NCBI RefSeq assembly: GCF_019038595.1 | Contig: NZ_JAHOPF010000001.1 | Coordinates: 310,001-374,000, forward strand | Origin: Kaistella soli | GTDB taxonomy: Bacteria > Bacteroidota > Bacteroidia > Flavobacteriales > Weeksellaceae | Reading direction: 5' to 3' | Length of the DNA stretch: 64,000 bases | Notes under the pieces: generated by a model | What the model was told of the DNA's origin: nothing | Seen by the model: the letters and a program-made list of their open reading frames with translations, nothing else | The model's database searches: none | Position numbers and translations under genes: made by a program | In this document: piece by piece, positions 51,908-61,408 of the stretch | How positions within the stretch are numbered: the first letter of the stretch is position 1 | How the letters are laid out: each line of letters opens with the position of its first letter

Positions 51908-53695
51908 ATGTCAAAAGAGACAAATTCAGCAGAGGTTTTATTAAACCAAAACGTAGCACCAGAACAGTTTGATTGGGATTCTTTCGAATCAGGATTAGAT
52001 GCTGATGCTAGAAAAGAGAAAAGCGATTTAGAGGAAATCTACAATGGCTCTCTTAACAACCTTCAGGATAACGACGTACTTGTAGGAAAAGTTGTAAGAC
52101 TTACCGACAAAGAAGCGATTGTTGACATCAACTTCAAATCTGAAGGAGTTATTTCTCTAAACGAATTCCGTTACAACCAAGGTCTTGCTGTAGGTGATGA
52201 AGTGGAAGTAATGGTGGACAGAAGAGAAGACAAATCTGGACAGTTACAGCTTTCTCATAAAAAAGCAAGAACACTTAAGGCTTGGGACAGAGTAAACGAA
52301 CTTCACGAAACTGGAGAAATCGTTAACGGTTTCGTTAAATCAAGAACTAAAGGTGGTATGATCGTAGACGTTCACGGTATTGAAGCATTCTTACCAGGTT
52401 CTCAGATCGACGTTAAGCCTATTAAAGATTACGATCAGTTCGTAGGTAAAACAATGGAATTCAAAGTTGTGAAAATCAATCCTGAGTTCAAAAATGTTGT
52501 TGTATCTCACAAAGCGCTTATCGAAGCAGATCTTGAAGGTCAGAAGAGAGAAATCATCGGTCAGTTAGAAAAAGGACAGGTTCTTGAAGGAACTGTTAAA
52601 AATATTACTTCTTACGGGGTATTCGTAGACTTAGGTGGTGTTGATGGATTGATCCACATTACCGACCTTTCTTGGTCTAGAGTTAACCACCCATCTGAAA
52701 TCCTTTCAGACGGTGAAACTGTAAAAGTTGTAATCCTTGACTTTGATGACGAGAAAACAAGAATCCAGTTAGGTATGAAGCAATTGGAAGCTCATCCTTG
52801 GGATGCTCTTTCTGCTGATATGAAAGTAGGAGACAGAGTAAAAGGAAAAGTAGTTGTTCTTGCTGACTATGGTGCATTCGTTGAGGTTGCTCCAGGTGTA
52901 GAAGGATTAATTCACGTTTCTGAAATGTCTTGGTCTACTCATTTGAGAAGCGCAGGAGATTTCGTAAAAGTAGGTGACGAGGTAGAAGCAGAAGTTTTAA
53001 CACTTGACAGAGAAGACAGAAAAATCTCTTTAGGTATGAAACAGCTTAGCCAGGATCCTTGGTCTAACATCGAAACTAAATATCCAGTAGGTTCTAAGCA
53101 CGTTGGAACAGTAAGAAACTTTACTAATTTCGGTGTGTTTGTAGAATTGGAAGAAGGTATCGACGGATTGATCTACATCTCTGATCTTTCTTGGACTAAG
53201 AAAATCAAGCACCCATCAGAATTCTGTGCGGTTGGCGATAAATTAGACGTAATCGTTCTAGAATTGGATACAGCTGCAAGAAGACTTTCTTTAGGCCACA
53301 AACAACTTCTTGAAAATCCTTGGGATAAATTCGAAACTAAATATGCTGAAGGTACTGTACATGCAGGAAAAGCTACTGAAGTTTTCGATAAAGGAGCACA
53401 GGTTCAGTTCGAAGATGCTGAAGTTGAAGCTTTCTGCCCATCAAGATTATTAGAAAAAGAAGACGGTTCTAAAATCAAGAAAGGTGAAGATGCACAGTTC
53501 AAAGTAATCGAATTCAACAAAGAATTCAAGAGAGTAGTAGTATCTCACACAGGAATCTTCAGAGACGAAGAAAAGAAAAATGTGAAAGAAGCTTCTTCTA
53601 AACCAGCTGCCTCTTCAAGCAACGAAGAAAAATCTACACTTGGTGATTTAGATGTATTAGCAGAATTGAAAAAGAAAATGGAAGGAGGAAACTAA
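51908..53695 (+). CDS. rpsA: 30S ribosomal protein S1
   Basis: This mRNA-binding ribosomal protein brings messages to the 30S subunit. Its 595 residues hold six S1 (OB-fold) domains, with repeated cores such as VEGTVKNITSYGVFVDLG-type, VVLADYGAFVEVAPGVEGLIHVSEMSW and VRNFTNFGVFVELEEGIDGLIYISDLSW. The acidic N-terminal stretch (EQFDWDSFESGLDADARK) is typical of Bacteroidota S1. As Bacteroidota messages lack Shine-Dalgarno sites, S1 may be central to initiation. It is monocistronic with a strong terminator. Confidence 0.97.
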   Translation: MSKETNSAEVLLNQNVAPEQFDWDSFESGLDADARKEKSDLEEIYNGSLNNLQDNDVLVGKVVRLTDKEAIVDINFKSEGVISLNEFRYNQGLAVGDEVEVMVDRREDKSGQLQLSHKKARTLKAWDRVNELHETGEIVNGFVKSRTKGGMIVDVHGIEAFLPGSQIDVKPIKDYDQFVGKTMEFKVVKINPEFKNVVVSHKALIEADLEGQKREIIGQLEKGQVLEGTVKNITSYGVFVDLGGVDGLIHITDLSWSRVNHPSEILSDGETVKVVILDFDDEKTRIQLGMKQLEAHPWDALSADMKVGDRVKGKVVVLADYGAFVEVAPGVEGLIHVSEMSWSTHLRSAGDFVKVGDEVEAEVLTLDREDRKISLGMKQLSQDPWSNIETKYPVGSKHVGTVRNFTNFGVFVELEEGIDGLIYISDLSWTKKIKHPSEFCAVGDKLDVIVLELDTAARRLSLGHKQLLENPWDKFETKYAEGTVHAGKATEVFDKGAQVQFEDAEVEAFCPSRLLEKEDGSKIKKGEDAQFKVIEFNKEFKRVVVSHTGIFRDEEKKNVKEASSKPAASSSNEEKSTLGDLDVLAELKKKMEGGN

Positions 53696-53720
53696 TTCCT
53701 GATTTTTCAACCATAAAAAT

Positions 53721-53753
53721 GGCGCCTCAATAACATGAGGCGTCTTTTTTTTT
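53721..53753 (+). terminator. Terminator after rpsA
   Basis: CGCCTCA and TGAGGCG form a 7-bp stem around a 6-nt loop, followed by a run of nine Ts. Confidence 0.92.
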
Positions 53754-53897
53754 GCTCAGAATTAAAAGAATATGAAGAGAGAATTGCTTATTTTAATGGT
53801 GGAAATATCTCTTCGATAACATTTAGTATTTTTTTGTGTTAAAAATGCAAAACATATCATTTTTTTTTATAAATTCGACGCCAATTAATTAATATAT

Positions 53898-56510
53898 ATG
53901 AAAAATAGAAATTTACCCTTGAAAATTGCGGCGGTATGTTTGATGTTTTCTTTTGGGACAGCAAATGCTCAGGATTACAAATCCTTAATTCAGAGTCAGC
54001 TTTCTGCAAAGAATACCTTTCTGAAACCCAACCTTACCAACTTTGAAATTATCAATCAGGATTTTTCCAAATCTATGAATGCTGATATTGTAAAAATTCA
54101 GCAGTCTTTTAACGGAATTCCTGTTTACAATGCGCTTGCAACAGCACTGATTAAAGATAAAAAAGTTAATTACCTTACCGAAAGTTTTGCTAAAAATTAT
54201 TTAAATGCCTCTCAACCCAGTTCTGCGCGCCCTGCTGCAACCGTTTTTGCAAGTATGGCTAAGAACTTTGGATTGAAAAACAGCAGTGATTATACGTTGC
54301 TTAAGTTTGATGACGCAGATTTAGATGGAGTAGCTTTTGCAAAAACCAAATTGGTTTACTGGCAGTCGGAAAACGGTGATTTAAGATTATGTCATCAATA
54401 TATGTTTGAAGAAAAAGGAACTTCAAACTATTGGGATGTTTTAGCAGACGCGACTACAGGGGATATTTTAAGTAAGGAAAATTTAACACTTTCTTGCAGT
54501 TTCCCTCATGGTACCTTTCAGCATGATTATTCGTCGCATGCTCCTGAAGGATTCACTACAGATTTCAGTCATAAATCAGCAGGAGAGTCTGCAGCACCGA
54601 CGGCTTTAGCGGCACTCGATGCAAGTTATATGGTTTTTCCTCTTCCAATTGAGAGTCCGAACCACGGCAGCAGATCTTTAGTTTCCAATCCATGGTTTTC
54701 AGATGCTTCGCCGGATGGATGGCATACAATTGCCGGGTCTACTTATGCAGGATCATACAATACCACGAGAGGAAACAATGTAATGGCTTATGATGATGCA
54801 GCAAACGTAAATGGTCCTGGCTCATACGCAGATGGAGGAACGGGCCGTATTTTTAATTTTCCTTTTGTTGCAAATGATACAGCAGGAAATAAAATGGCGG
54901 CAATTACCAATTTATTCTACATGAATAATAAGATGCATGATGTTTTCTACCGGTTGGGCTTTACTGAAACAGCAAGAAACTTTCAGGCGTGGAATTTTGG
55001 TAAAGGAGGTGCGCAGAATGATTATGTACAGGCTGAAGCACAAGACGGAGGCGGTACCGATAATGCGAACTTTAGCACTCCGTCTGACGGTTCCAGACCG
55101 AGAATGCAGATGTATCTCTGGAATCCTGCTTTAATTGAAAGATTTTTTTACAATGCTCCAACTCAGGCGGTGGGAAGACCGGTAAGTACATTGATTTCTA
55201 CTACTTTTGGTCCTGCACTGACACCAACCGGGGTTACTGCAGATGTTAAGCTTTCACCTGTTCTGGACGGATGTACACCACTTCCTGCCGGATCACTGGC
55301 CGGAAAAATCGGTCTAATTGTAAGAGGTACATGTGAATTTCAGGCAAAAGTACAGGCTGCCCAAAACGCAGGTGCTGTAGCTGCTATTATTTACAGCTTG
55401 CCCGATTCTACGCCAACTTCCGGTATGGGTGGGACTAATGCTAATATTACCATTCCTTCTGTGCTCATAGAAAACTCTGAGGGTTTATACATAAAAGGTC
55501 TTTTAGACGCATCAACGAATGTAAATGTAACTTTAAAATATGATCCTGCAACTCAAAAGATCAGAGACGGAAGTTTCGATAACGGAATCGTTGCGCATGA
55601 GTACGGGCACGGTATTTCAACAAGATTAGTAGGATCACTTAGTTCCTCACTAAATAAGGAGCAAATGGGAGAAGGATGGTCAGATTTCTTTGCATTAATG
55701 CTTACGAACAGACCTGGTGATAATGCAAGCGTACCAAGAGGAATTGGCACTTATGCAGTTTCTGAACCAAATACCGGAGGCGGTATCCGTCCTGCACCTT
55801 ATTCCCCTGACTTTGGAATTAATAATTACAGCTATGATGATACGAACGGTATGGAGTATACCAATACTTCCGGGCAACTCGTGCCGGATGTGCATTCCAT
55901 CGGTTTTGTTTGGGCGACTATGCTTTGGGATCTTCACTGGAAGTACGCAGAAAAATATGGTTATTCGTCAGATGTAATGGCTAATACAACTAATGGCAGT
56001 ACCAAAGTACTTCAATTGGTTGTTGATGCGTTGAAACTTACCGCTTCCAATCCTGGATTTGTAGCGGGTAGAGATGCAATCTTAGCTGCTGAGGAAAATA
56101 CCAGTCAAGGTAAAGACAAGTGTATGATTTGGGAAGTTTTTGCGAAAAGAGGATTGGGAGTAAATGCTTCTCCAGGTTCTAATCTTAATATCAATGATCA
56201 GGTCGCTGATTATAGTGAGCCAACCCCTGATCCACGTTGTACAACCTTAGCGGCAAGTGATGTGAATGCTGACAAAGCAATCAGCATCTATCCAAATCCT
56301 GCGAAAAACGAATTTTTCCTGAAATCAGCTAATAAAGTACTAGGAAAAGTAAACGTTGAAATTTTTGACGCTTCAGGAAAAATGGTTTCCAATCAGAAGA
56401 TTTCTTCCGCTGAAGCAGTAAATACACAGGCTCTTCCAAACGGAGTTTATGTAGTGAAAGTTTCAGGAGTGGGAGTAAATTACTCTTCTAAATTGCTGAT
56501 CAAGAAATAA
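53898..56510 (+). CDS. Secreted M36 family (fungalysin-like) metalloprotease with PA and T9SS domains
   Basis: This is an 870-residue extracellular protease. A signal peptide (ending NAQ, about residue 24) precedes a FTP/PepSY-type propeptide (about 30-200) and the M36 catalytic domain, which is interrupted by a PA (protease-associated) insert at about residues 440-550 (GKIGLIVRGTCEFQAKVQAAQNAGAVAAIIY). The zinc motif is HEYGH at 567-571, with the third ligand in EQMGEGWSDFF. A T9SS domain (IYPNPAKNEFFLK, ending SKLLIKK) ends the chain. PA inserts are common in bacterial M36 proteins. It is monocistronic between terminators. Confidence 0.93.
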   Translation: MKNRNLPLKIAAVCLMFSFGTANAQDYKSLIQSQLSAKNTFLKPNLTNFEIINQDFSKSMNADIVKIQQSFNGIPVYNALATALIKDKKVNYLTESFAKNYLNASQPSSARPAATVFASMAKNFGLKNSSDYTLLKFDDADLDGVAFAKTKLVYWQSENGDLRLCHQYMFEEKGTSNYWDVLADATTGDILSKENLTLSCSFPHGTFQHDYSSHAPEGFTTDFSHKSAGESAAPTALAALDASYMVFPLPIESPNHGSRSLVSNPWFSDASPDGWHTIAGSTYAGSYNTTRGNNVMAYDDAANVNGPGSYADGGTGRIFNFPFVANDTAGNKMAAITNLFYMNNKMHDVFYRLGFTETARNFQAWNFGKGGAQNDYVQAEAQDGGGTDNANFSTPSDGSRPRMQMYLWNPALIERFFYNAPTQAVGRPVSTLISTTFGPALTPTGVTADVKLSPVLDGCTPLPAGSLAGKIGLIVRGTCEFQAKVQAAQNAGAVAAIIYSLPDSTPTSGMGGTNANITIPSVLIENSEGLYIKGLLDASTNVNVTLKYDPATQKIRDGSFDNGIVAHEYGHGISTRLVGSLSSSLNKEQMGEGWSDFFALMLTNRPGDNASVPRGIGTYAVSEPNTGGGIRPAPYSPDFGINNYSYDDTNGMEYTNTSGQLVPDVHSIGFVWATMLWDLHWKYAEKYGYSSDVMANTTNGSTKVLQLVVDALKLTASNPGFVAGRDAILAAEENTSQGKDKCMIWEVFAKRGLGVNASPGSNLNINDQVADYSEPTPDPRCTTLAASDVNADKAISIYPNPAKNEFFLKSANKVLGKVNVEIFDASGKMVSNQKISSAEAVNTQALPNGVYVVKVSGVGVNYSSKLLIKK

Positions 56511-56533
56511 TTATTAATTAATATTTCTATAGT

Positions 56534-56568
56534 CGTCCCGCATTTTGCGGGGCGGTTTTTTATTTATT
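56534..56568 (+). terminator. Terminator after the M36 protease
   Basis: CGTCCCGC and GCGGGGCG form an 8-bp stem (one G-T pair) around an ATTTT loop, with a T run after it. Confidence 0.88.
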
Positions 56569-56781
56569 GACTTTAATATTCGTGCAAACAGAGTAGTGTC
56601 CGGTTAGTTTTAAGGGTGGTCTGGGTGATTTTTCAGGATATAATTTTTGTAATTTTCATATGAGAAAACCAATAAAAAATTATTTCTTTTAAAAGAACGC
56701 CGACTGGAATGTTCAAAAATCAGTAAATCTTAGCAAGCTATATTTAAACCCGATGCAGTAATTATAAAATCTCTAAAATAC
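56569..56781. other. Intergenic stretch without a recognised gene
   Basis: The gap between the M36 gene and rplS is 323 bases including both terminators. Between them I see no ORF of note, RNA gene or complete repeat. One segment, GTGTCCGGTTAGTTTTAAGGG at about 56597-56617, is less AT-rich than its surroundings and resembles an insertion-sequence end, but no partner end is visible. Confidence 0.4.
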
Positions 56782-56815
56782 AAAAAACCCATCAGATAAA
56801 ATCTGATGGGTTTTC
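56782..56815 (-). terminator. Terminator after rplS
   Basis: On the minus strand AAACCCATCAGAT pairs with ATCTGATGGGTTT (13 bp) around a 3-nt loop, followed by a T run. Confidence 0.92.
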
Positions 56816-56833
56816 CTATTGTTGTTGTCTGAA

Positions 56834-57187
56834 TTACTTTTTGTAAGCAGCGTCTTTAATTCTCGCTTTTTTACCTCTAAGGTTTCTGAAGTAGTAAATT
56901 CTCGCTCTTTTCACTTTACCTCTTCTGTCTACTTCGATTTTCTGTAGAGCTGGCAAATTGATAGGGAAAACTCTTTCTACACCTACATCACCACTCATCT
57001 TTCTGATGGTAAATGTTTTAGTAAGACCAGTTCCTCTTAACTGAATTACAGTTCCTTTAAAGAACTGAGTTCTCGTTTTAGCGCCTTCTTTAATTTCGTA
57101 ATACACAGTGATGGTGTCACCGGCTTTGAATTCAGGGAATTCGTTTTTAGCAATGTACTTTTCCTGTACGTACTTTAATAAATCCAT
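56834..57187 (-). CDS. rplS: 50S ribosomal protein L19
   Basis: This ribosomal protein lies at the 30S-50S interface. The 117 residues contain FKAGDTITVYYEIKEGAKTRTQFFKG and the signature GVERVFPINLPALQKIEVDRRGKVKRARIYYFRNLRGKKARI. It is not in the usual rpsP-rimM-trmD-rplS operon but stands alone, as is common in Bacteroidota. The preceding 70-nt leader has a candidate regulatory function. The gene ends before a 13-bp terminator. Confidence 0.97.
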   Translation of the reverse strand: MDLLKYVQEKYIAKNEFPEFKAGDTITVYYEIKEGAKTRTQFFKGTVIQLRGTGLTKTFTIRKMSGDVGVERVFPINLPALQKIEVDRRGKVKRARIYYFRNLRGKKARIKDAAYKK

Positions 57188-57266
57188 TTTTATAATAAAA
57201 ATTTTTTGTCAAGCCAAGCAACATTCACGTCCTTCGTCAGAGGTTGATTAACAGGTTGCAAAAATA
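57188..57266 (-). promoter_or_regulatory. rplS promoter and 5' leader
   Basis: The minus strand reads TATTTTTG (complement of 57259-57266), a perfect -7 box, then a leader of roughly 65-70 nt. Autoregulatory L19 leader RNAs have been proposed in Flavobacteriia. This leader contains GC-richer blocks (CGAAGGACG, GCTTGGCTTG) that could fold, but I cannot confirm a fit to that motif. Confidence 0.4.
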
Positions 57267-57472
57267 CTACATTTTTTCTATTTTCCAAATATTTCATTTA
57301 CAATATCTTAATTTTTTTGTAATTTTTAAGTCGTACTAATAGACAGAGCTTTATCGTAAAGGGTTTATAGTAAAATATCTATATTTACGTTTTTAAGTCG
57401 CATGTGAATATTTGGATTACAAATCATCTGCTTATAATTTTATTAGTTCATTTGTTCAAAATAAAAAATAAT

Positions 57473-58963
57473 ATGAATCCTGAAAACAACTGGACCCTGC
57501 TTATCGGTATTGTACTCTCACTTTATGCTGCCGCCATCATCTTTTTCGTAGTTAGAGGAGCACGTAAAGCAAAAGATATGAAAGATTATGCGGTAGGAAA
57601 CATCAACTTTTCTCCGTGGATGGTGGGGCTTTCATTAGCAGCTTCCATGACAAGTGCAGCATCTTTTATAATTAATCCCGGATTTATCGCGCTTTATGGA
57701 GTTTCAGGATTTATTTCATTAGGTGTAATTCTTCCTTTGGCGGCGTTTGTTTCCCTCGTTATTCTGACTAAAAGTTTCGCAAAAGTAGGGGTTCAGTTCA
57801 ATGCTAAAACAATGGCCGAATGGATGGGAAACCGTTTCGGAAGCAAAGCATACCGTTTTTTCTTCGCGGTTATGGGTTTGCTGCTCATCTCATTTATCGT
57901 CTTAATAAATGTAGGGATTACCAATGTGATTTCGAAGGCGCTTCAAGTAGAACCGTTTTATGTATTGCTGGGAATTACTGTTTTTGTATTCGGATATATG
58001 ATGTTTGGCGGTGCAAATTCTTTAATGTATACCAACTCCATGCAGGTGTTTTTTAAGCTTGCTGTAGCACTCATCATGCTGGGATCGGGATTCTACCTTT
58101 TTAAAGACGGCTTTGCACCTTTTATGCAAAAGCTGCACGACATTGATCCGAATCTAACAGGTTTAAGCAATAAGGAAAGTCCCTTATTCCGGGATTTTTT
58201 TGAAATCGTAATTTGCCAGATCATTGTCGGGATGGCCATTGTCTGTCAGCCTCACATCATCACCAAATCTTTGATGCTGAAAAGTCCGTCGCAGGTAAAT
58301 AAATTTTTACTCAGTGCCATTGTATTTATGATATTTTTCTTTCTTGTAGTGGCAGTAGGTTTTTACGCGAGAATCTTCTTTCCAGATCTTACAGTGGACG
58401 GTAAAAAAATGAAAATGGACGAAATAATCTCCAATTATGTGGTAGCAAGATTTTCAGTCTTTGTCGGAATGATCGTGGTTATCGGTTTGGTTTCTGCCGG
58501 CCAGGCAACTTTGGAAAGTTTAATACAGTCCATTTCAAGTTCGGTGACGCTGGATATTTTAGAACCGATTTTTGGTGAAGGTGTAACTAAAAACAGCCTT
58601 CTCACCAACAAATTCGTTATAATCGTTCTGGCTGCGGTAAGCTTTCTTATCAGTTGGCAGCAGATTGTAAACCCAACTTTAAGCGTAGGGATTTTTGCGC
58701 AGATGGGAGTTTACGGATACTTCGGGGCGGCTTTTGTGCCTATTATTTTCGGAACTTTTGTTAAAAATGTAAAAGCTTCTACGGTTTTTACCGCATCGGT
58801 AGTGGCTATTATTGTTCATTTCGGAATCTTCTATTTTAAACTCACACCTTACATGAAAGGAACAGTGGGTAATCCAGGAGTTTCTGTGGCGATTGCAATC
58901 TGTTGTTCTGTCCTGGTTGCGGTAGTTTTACATATCTTTAACAAAAATAAAGCGGTAGCTTAA
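57473..58963 (+). CDS. Sodium:solute symporter family protein
   Basis: This is an SSF (SLC5-like) transporter of about 496 residues with about 13 membrane helices. The start MNPENNWTLLIGIVLSLYAAAIIFFVVRG, the YAVGNINFSPWMVGLSLAASMTSAASFI helix with its sodium-site serines, and the QPHIITKSLMLKS block resemble PutP and ActP-like monocarboxylate or amino-acid carriers. I choose ATG 57473. A GTG at 57404 would add 23 residues with no match to the family. It overlaps the next gene by one base (TAATG). Substrate is unknown; the CoA-ligase-like neighbour points to an organic acid. Confidence 0.88.
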   Translation: MNPENNWTLLIGIVLSLYAAAIIFFVVRGARKAKDMKDYAVGNINFSPWMVGLSLAASMTSAASFIINPGFIALYGVSGFISLGVILPLAAFVSLVILTKSFAKVGVQFNAKTMAEWMGNRFGSKAYRFFFAVMGLLLISFIVLINVGITNVISKALQVEPFYVLLGITVFVFGYMMFGGANSLMYTNSMQVFFKLAVALIMLGSGFYLFKDGFAPFMQKLHDIDPNLTGLSNKESPLFRDFFEIVICQIIVGMAIVCQPHIITKSLMLKSPSQVNKFLLSAIVFMIFFFLVVAVGFYARIFFPDLTVDGKKMKMDEIISNYVVARFSVFVGMIVVIGLVSAGQATLESLIQSISSSVTLDILEPIFGEGVTKNSLLTNKFVIIVLAAVSFLISWQQIVNPTLSVGIFAQMGVYGYFGAAFVPIIFGTFVKNVKASTVFTASVVAIIVHFGIFYFKLTPYMKGTVGNPGVSVAIAICCSVLVAVVLHIFNKNKAVA

Positions 58964-60468
58964 TGAATGATTTAGACTGGATTGCGAAGTGGGCGGATTA
59001 TAAGCCCCATAAAACTGCAGTTTCCGATTTGGGAACGGGCGAAACCTTTTCTTATCGGGATCTTCATTATCTTTCGAATGCTGTTGTTTCCTTATTAAAA
59101 GATGATTTTAAAGAAGGCGAAAGAATTGCGGTATTAATGGAGCATTCTCCGTTTCTCATTGCGCTTTTTTCGGCATGTCAGCGCTTAGGACTGATATTAG
59201 TGCCTCTGAATTACAAGCTTTCAGGAAAAGAAATTTCAGATCAGTTGAACGATTGCGAGCCATCCTTATTAATTTATAGCGAGTTTTTCGAGCATCAGAT
59301 TTCTTTAATTAAAGATGTTTTTAATACCACTAGATTAATTGCTTTTAAAGATAAAGTACAGAAAAACCTTAAAGAAAAACAAGATTATCATTTTGAAATT
59401 AACGCAGAACTTCCTGTTTTTTTGTTTTATACTTCAGGTACAACCTCTTCACCGAAAGGCGTTTTATATACCAACACGATGCTTTTCTGGAACAGTCTGA
59501 ATACTTCCATGCAGCTGGGAATTACCGAGGAAGATATAACACTGAATATTTTACCTCCGTATCACACTTCCGGATGGAATATTTTTCTTACCCCTTTGCT
59601 GCATAACGGCGGCAAGATTGTGATGCAGAGTAAATTCAATGCAGAAAAAGTTGTACATTATCTTGAGGAAGAGAAAATTTCCCTGTTGCTTGCGCTTCCT
59701 ACGGTTCTTCAGATGATTTCCAAATCTGAAAGTTTTAAAACAGCGGATTTATCTGCTTTAAGATATATTATTTCCGGTGGAGAAGCTATTTCCAGGGAAG
59801 TTATTGAACGGTGGAAGTTTGAAAAAAACGTGGACATCCGTCCGGGTTATGGCTTAACAGAAGCGGGACCGAGCATTACCTCGCTTCATCAGGATTTCAT
59901 TTTAACCAAATCAAATTCGATCGGGAAACCTAATTTTTATGTACAGCTTGACATTGTGGATAGTAAAGGAAATACTGTACAGAACAATCAGCTCGGAGAA
60001 CTTAAAATAAAGGGCGAAATGGTAACTCCCGGTTACTGGAATAATTCTGTGGCAACCAAAGATAAAATTAAAAATTCGTGGTTTCATACCGGAGATTTGG
60101 CCTACCGTGACGAGGAAGGTTTCTACTATTTATGTGGAAGAATGGATGATATGTACATTTCCGGTGGAGAAAATATTTTTCCTCAGGAAATCGAGAAAGT
60201 CTTAAATCAGCATCCTCAGATCGATCAGTCTTTAATAATCCCAATGAACGATGAAATCTGGGGCAAAAAAGGAGTCGCTTTTATAAAGACCAATTCTCAG
60301 ATTACCGATGAAAACATCCGTGACTTTCTCAAGGACAAGCTCGCGAAATTCAAACAGCCAAAAGAATTTTTTCTGATGAAAGATTTTCCTGTAACCGGGT
60401 TCGGTAAAATTTCGAGAAAAGATTTAATTAGGATTTTTCATGAAAATAAATATGAAACCCGTTTGTAA
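58963..60468 (+). CDS. AMP-forming acyl-CoA synthetase family enzyme
   Basis: This is a 501-residue adenylate-forming (ANL) enzyme. The P-loop-like YTSGTTSSPKGV at about 150-162, GYGLTEAGP, the TGD motif in WFHTGDLAYRDEEGFYYLCGRMDD, and the C-terminal catalytic lysine in GFGKISRKDLIR are all present. It would activate a carboxylic acid with ATP and probably transfer it to CoA. The length and sequence fit medium or long-chain or aromatic-acid CoA ligases rather than acetyl-CoA synthetase (about 650). It is translationally coupled to the symporter gene and followed one base later by a hydrolase gene. Confidence 0.9.
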   Translation: MNDLDWIAKWADYKPHKTAVSDLGTGETFSYRDLHYLSNAVVSLLKDDFKEGERIAVLMEHSPFLIALFSACQRLGLILVPLNYKLSGKEISDQLNDCEPSLLIYSEFFEHQISLIKDVFNTTRLIAFKDKVQKNLKEKQDYHFEINAELPVFLFYTSGTTSSPKGVLYTNTMLFWNSLNTSMQLGITEEDITLNILPPYHTSGWNIFLTPLLHNGGKIVMQSKFNAEKVVHYLEEEKISLLLALPTVLQMISKSESFKTADLSALRYIISGGEAISREVIERWKFEKNVDIRPGYGLTEAGPSITSLHQDFILTKSNSIGKPNFYVQLDIVDSKGNTVQNNQLGELKIKGEMVTPGYWNNSVATKDKIKNSWFHTGDLAYRDEEGFYYLCGRMDDMYISGGENIFPQEIEKVLNQHPQIDQSLIIPMNDEIWGKKGVAFIKTNSQITDENIRDFLKDKLAKFKQPKEFFLMKDFPVTGFGKISRKDLIRIFHENKYETRL

Positions 60469-60469
60469 T

Positions 60470-61408
60470 ATGAAAAAGTTATTCATTTTAGTTCTCCATT
60501 TTTTTGTTCTGAACTGTTCTGCACAAAACACCAAAACGATGAAAGAAATACTTTCGCCTTATCATTCAGTCACCAACTTTGTTCAGCTTAAAGAGGGCGA
60601 TATCGCGTACACCAAAGAAGGAACAGGAAAGAAAACACTGGTTTTTGTGCATGGCTTAAGCAGCAATGCCGATGCATGGTACAGAAACATTGAAGAACTG
60701 AAAAAGAATTATACCTGCATCGCGATAGATCTGCCCGGTTACGGAAAGTCTTATAAGAATGCGGAAGCTTTTACTCCAACTTATTTTGCGGAGGTTATCA
60801 AAGAATTTTCAGAGAAACTAAAACTTAAAAAATTCACCCTGATCGGTCATTCCATGGGTGGACAGGCATCCATCAGATTTGCGGCAAAATATCCGGAAAA
60901 ATTAGAGAAACTTATTTTAGTCGCTCCGGCCGGAATTGAAGAATTTTCGGAGTTTGAAGGCAACGCAATGAAATCTGTAATGAAGCAGCAAACCATCATG
61001 GCCACTTCTGAGGATCAGATCCAGAGGAATTATCAGCTGAATTTTTTCAAAATGCCGCAAGAAGCGGAACATATGATCGAAGAGAGAAAAAAAATTACCC
61101 AAACCACCGATTTTGACCTTCATGCTTTGGCAATTGAAAAAAGTATTGCAGGTATGCTGGATGATGTGGTAATTACTGATTTGCCGAAAGTTAAAACACC
61201 TGCTTTATTGCTATTTGCGAAGAATGATATGCTGATTCCCAATAAATATCTTCATCCGCTGATGACCCTGGAAAACGTTGCGGAAAAAGCACAGAAATCT
61301 TTGAATGGCAGTAAGCTGATTATTATGGATGAAGTGGGACATTTTATGCAGTTTGAAAAGCCTGCTGAAGTAAACCGTGAAATCGAAGCTTTTATGAGAG
61401 GAAAATAA
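60470..61408 (+). CDS. Alpha/beta hydrolase with signal peptide
   Basis: This is a 312-residue hydrolase. The N terminus (KKLFILVLHFFVLNCSAQN) is a signal peptide, with a cysteine that might be lipidated although Asn precedes it. The fold shows VFVHGLSSNADAWYRN (oxyanion HG), the nucleophile elbow GHSMGGQ, an aspartate in LLLFAKNDMLIP, and the catalytic histidine in DEVGHFMQFEKP. It would cleave an ester or similar bond outside the cytoplasm. I choose ATG 60470, immediately after the ligase stop. A start at 60440 would overlap the ligase by 29 bases. The next gene overlaps its stop by one base. Confidence 0.88.
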   Translation: MKKLFILVLHFFVLNCSAQNTKTMKEILSPYHSVTNFVQLKEGDIAYTKEGTGKKTLVFVHGLSSNADAWYRNIEELKKNYTCIAIDLPGYGKSYKNAEAFTPTYFAEVIKEFSEKLKLKKFTLIGHSMGGQASIRFAAKYPEKLEKLILVAPAGIEEFSEFEGNAMKSVMKQQTIMATSEDQIQRNYQLNFFKMPQEAEHMIEERKKITQTTDFDLHALAIEKSIAGMLDDVVITDLPKVKTPALLLFAKNDMLIPNKYLHPLMTLENVAEKAQKSLNGSKLIIMDEVGHFMQFEKPAEVNREIEAFMRGK

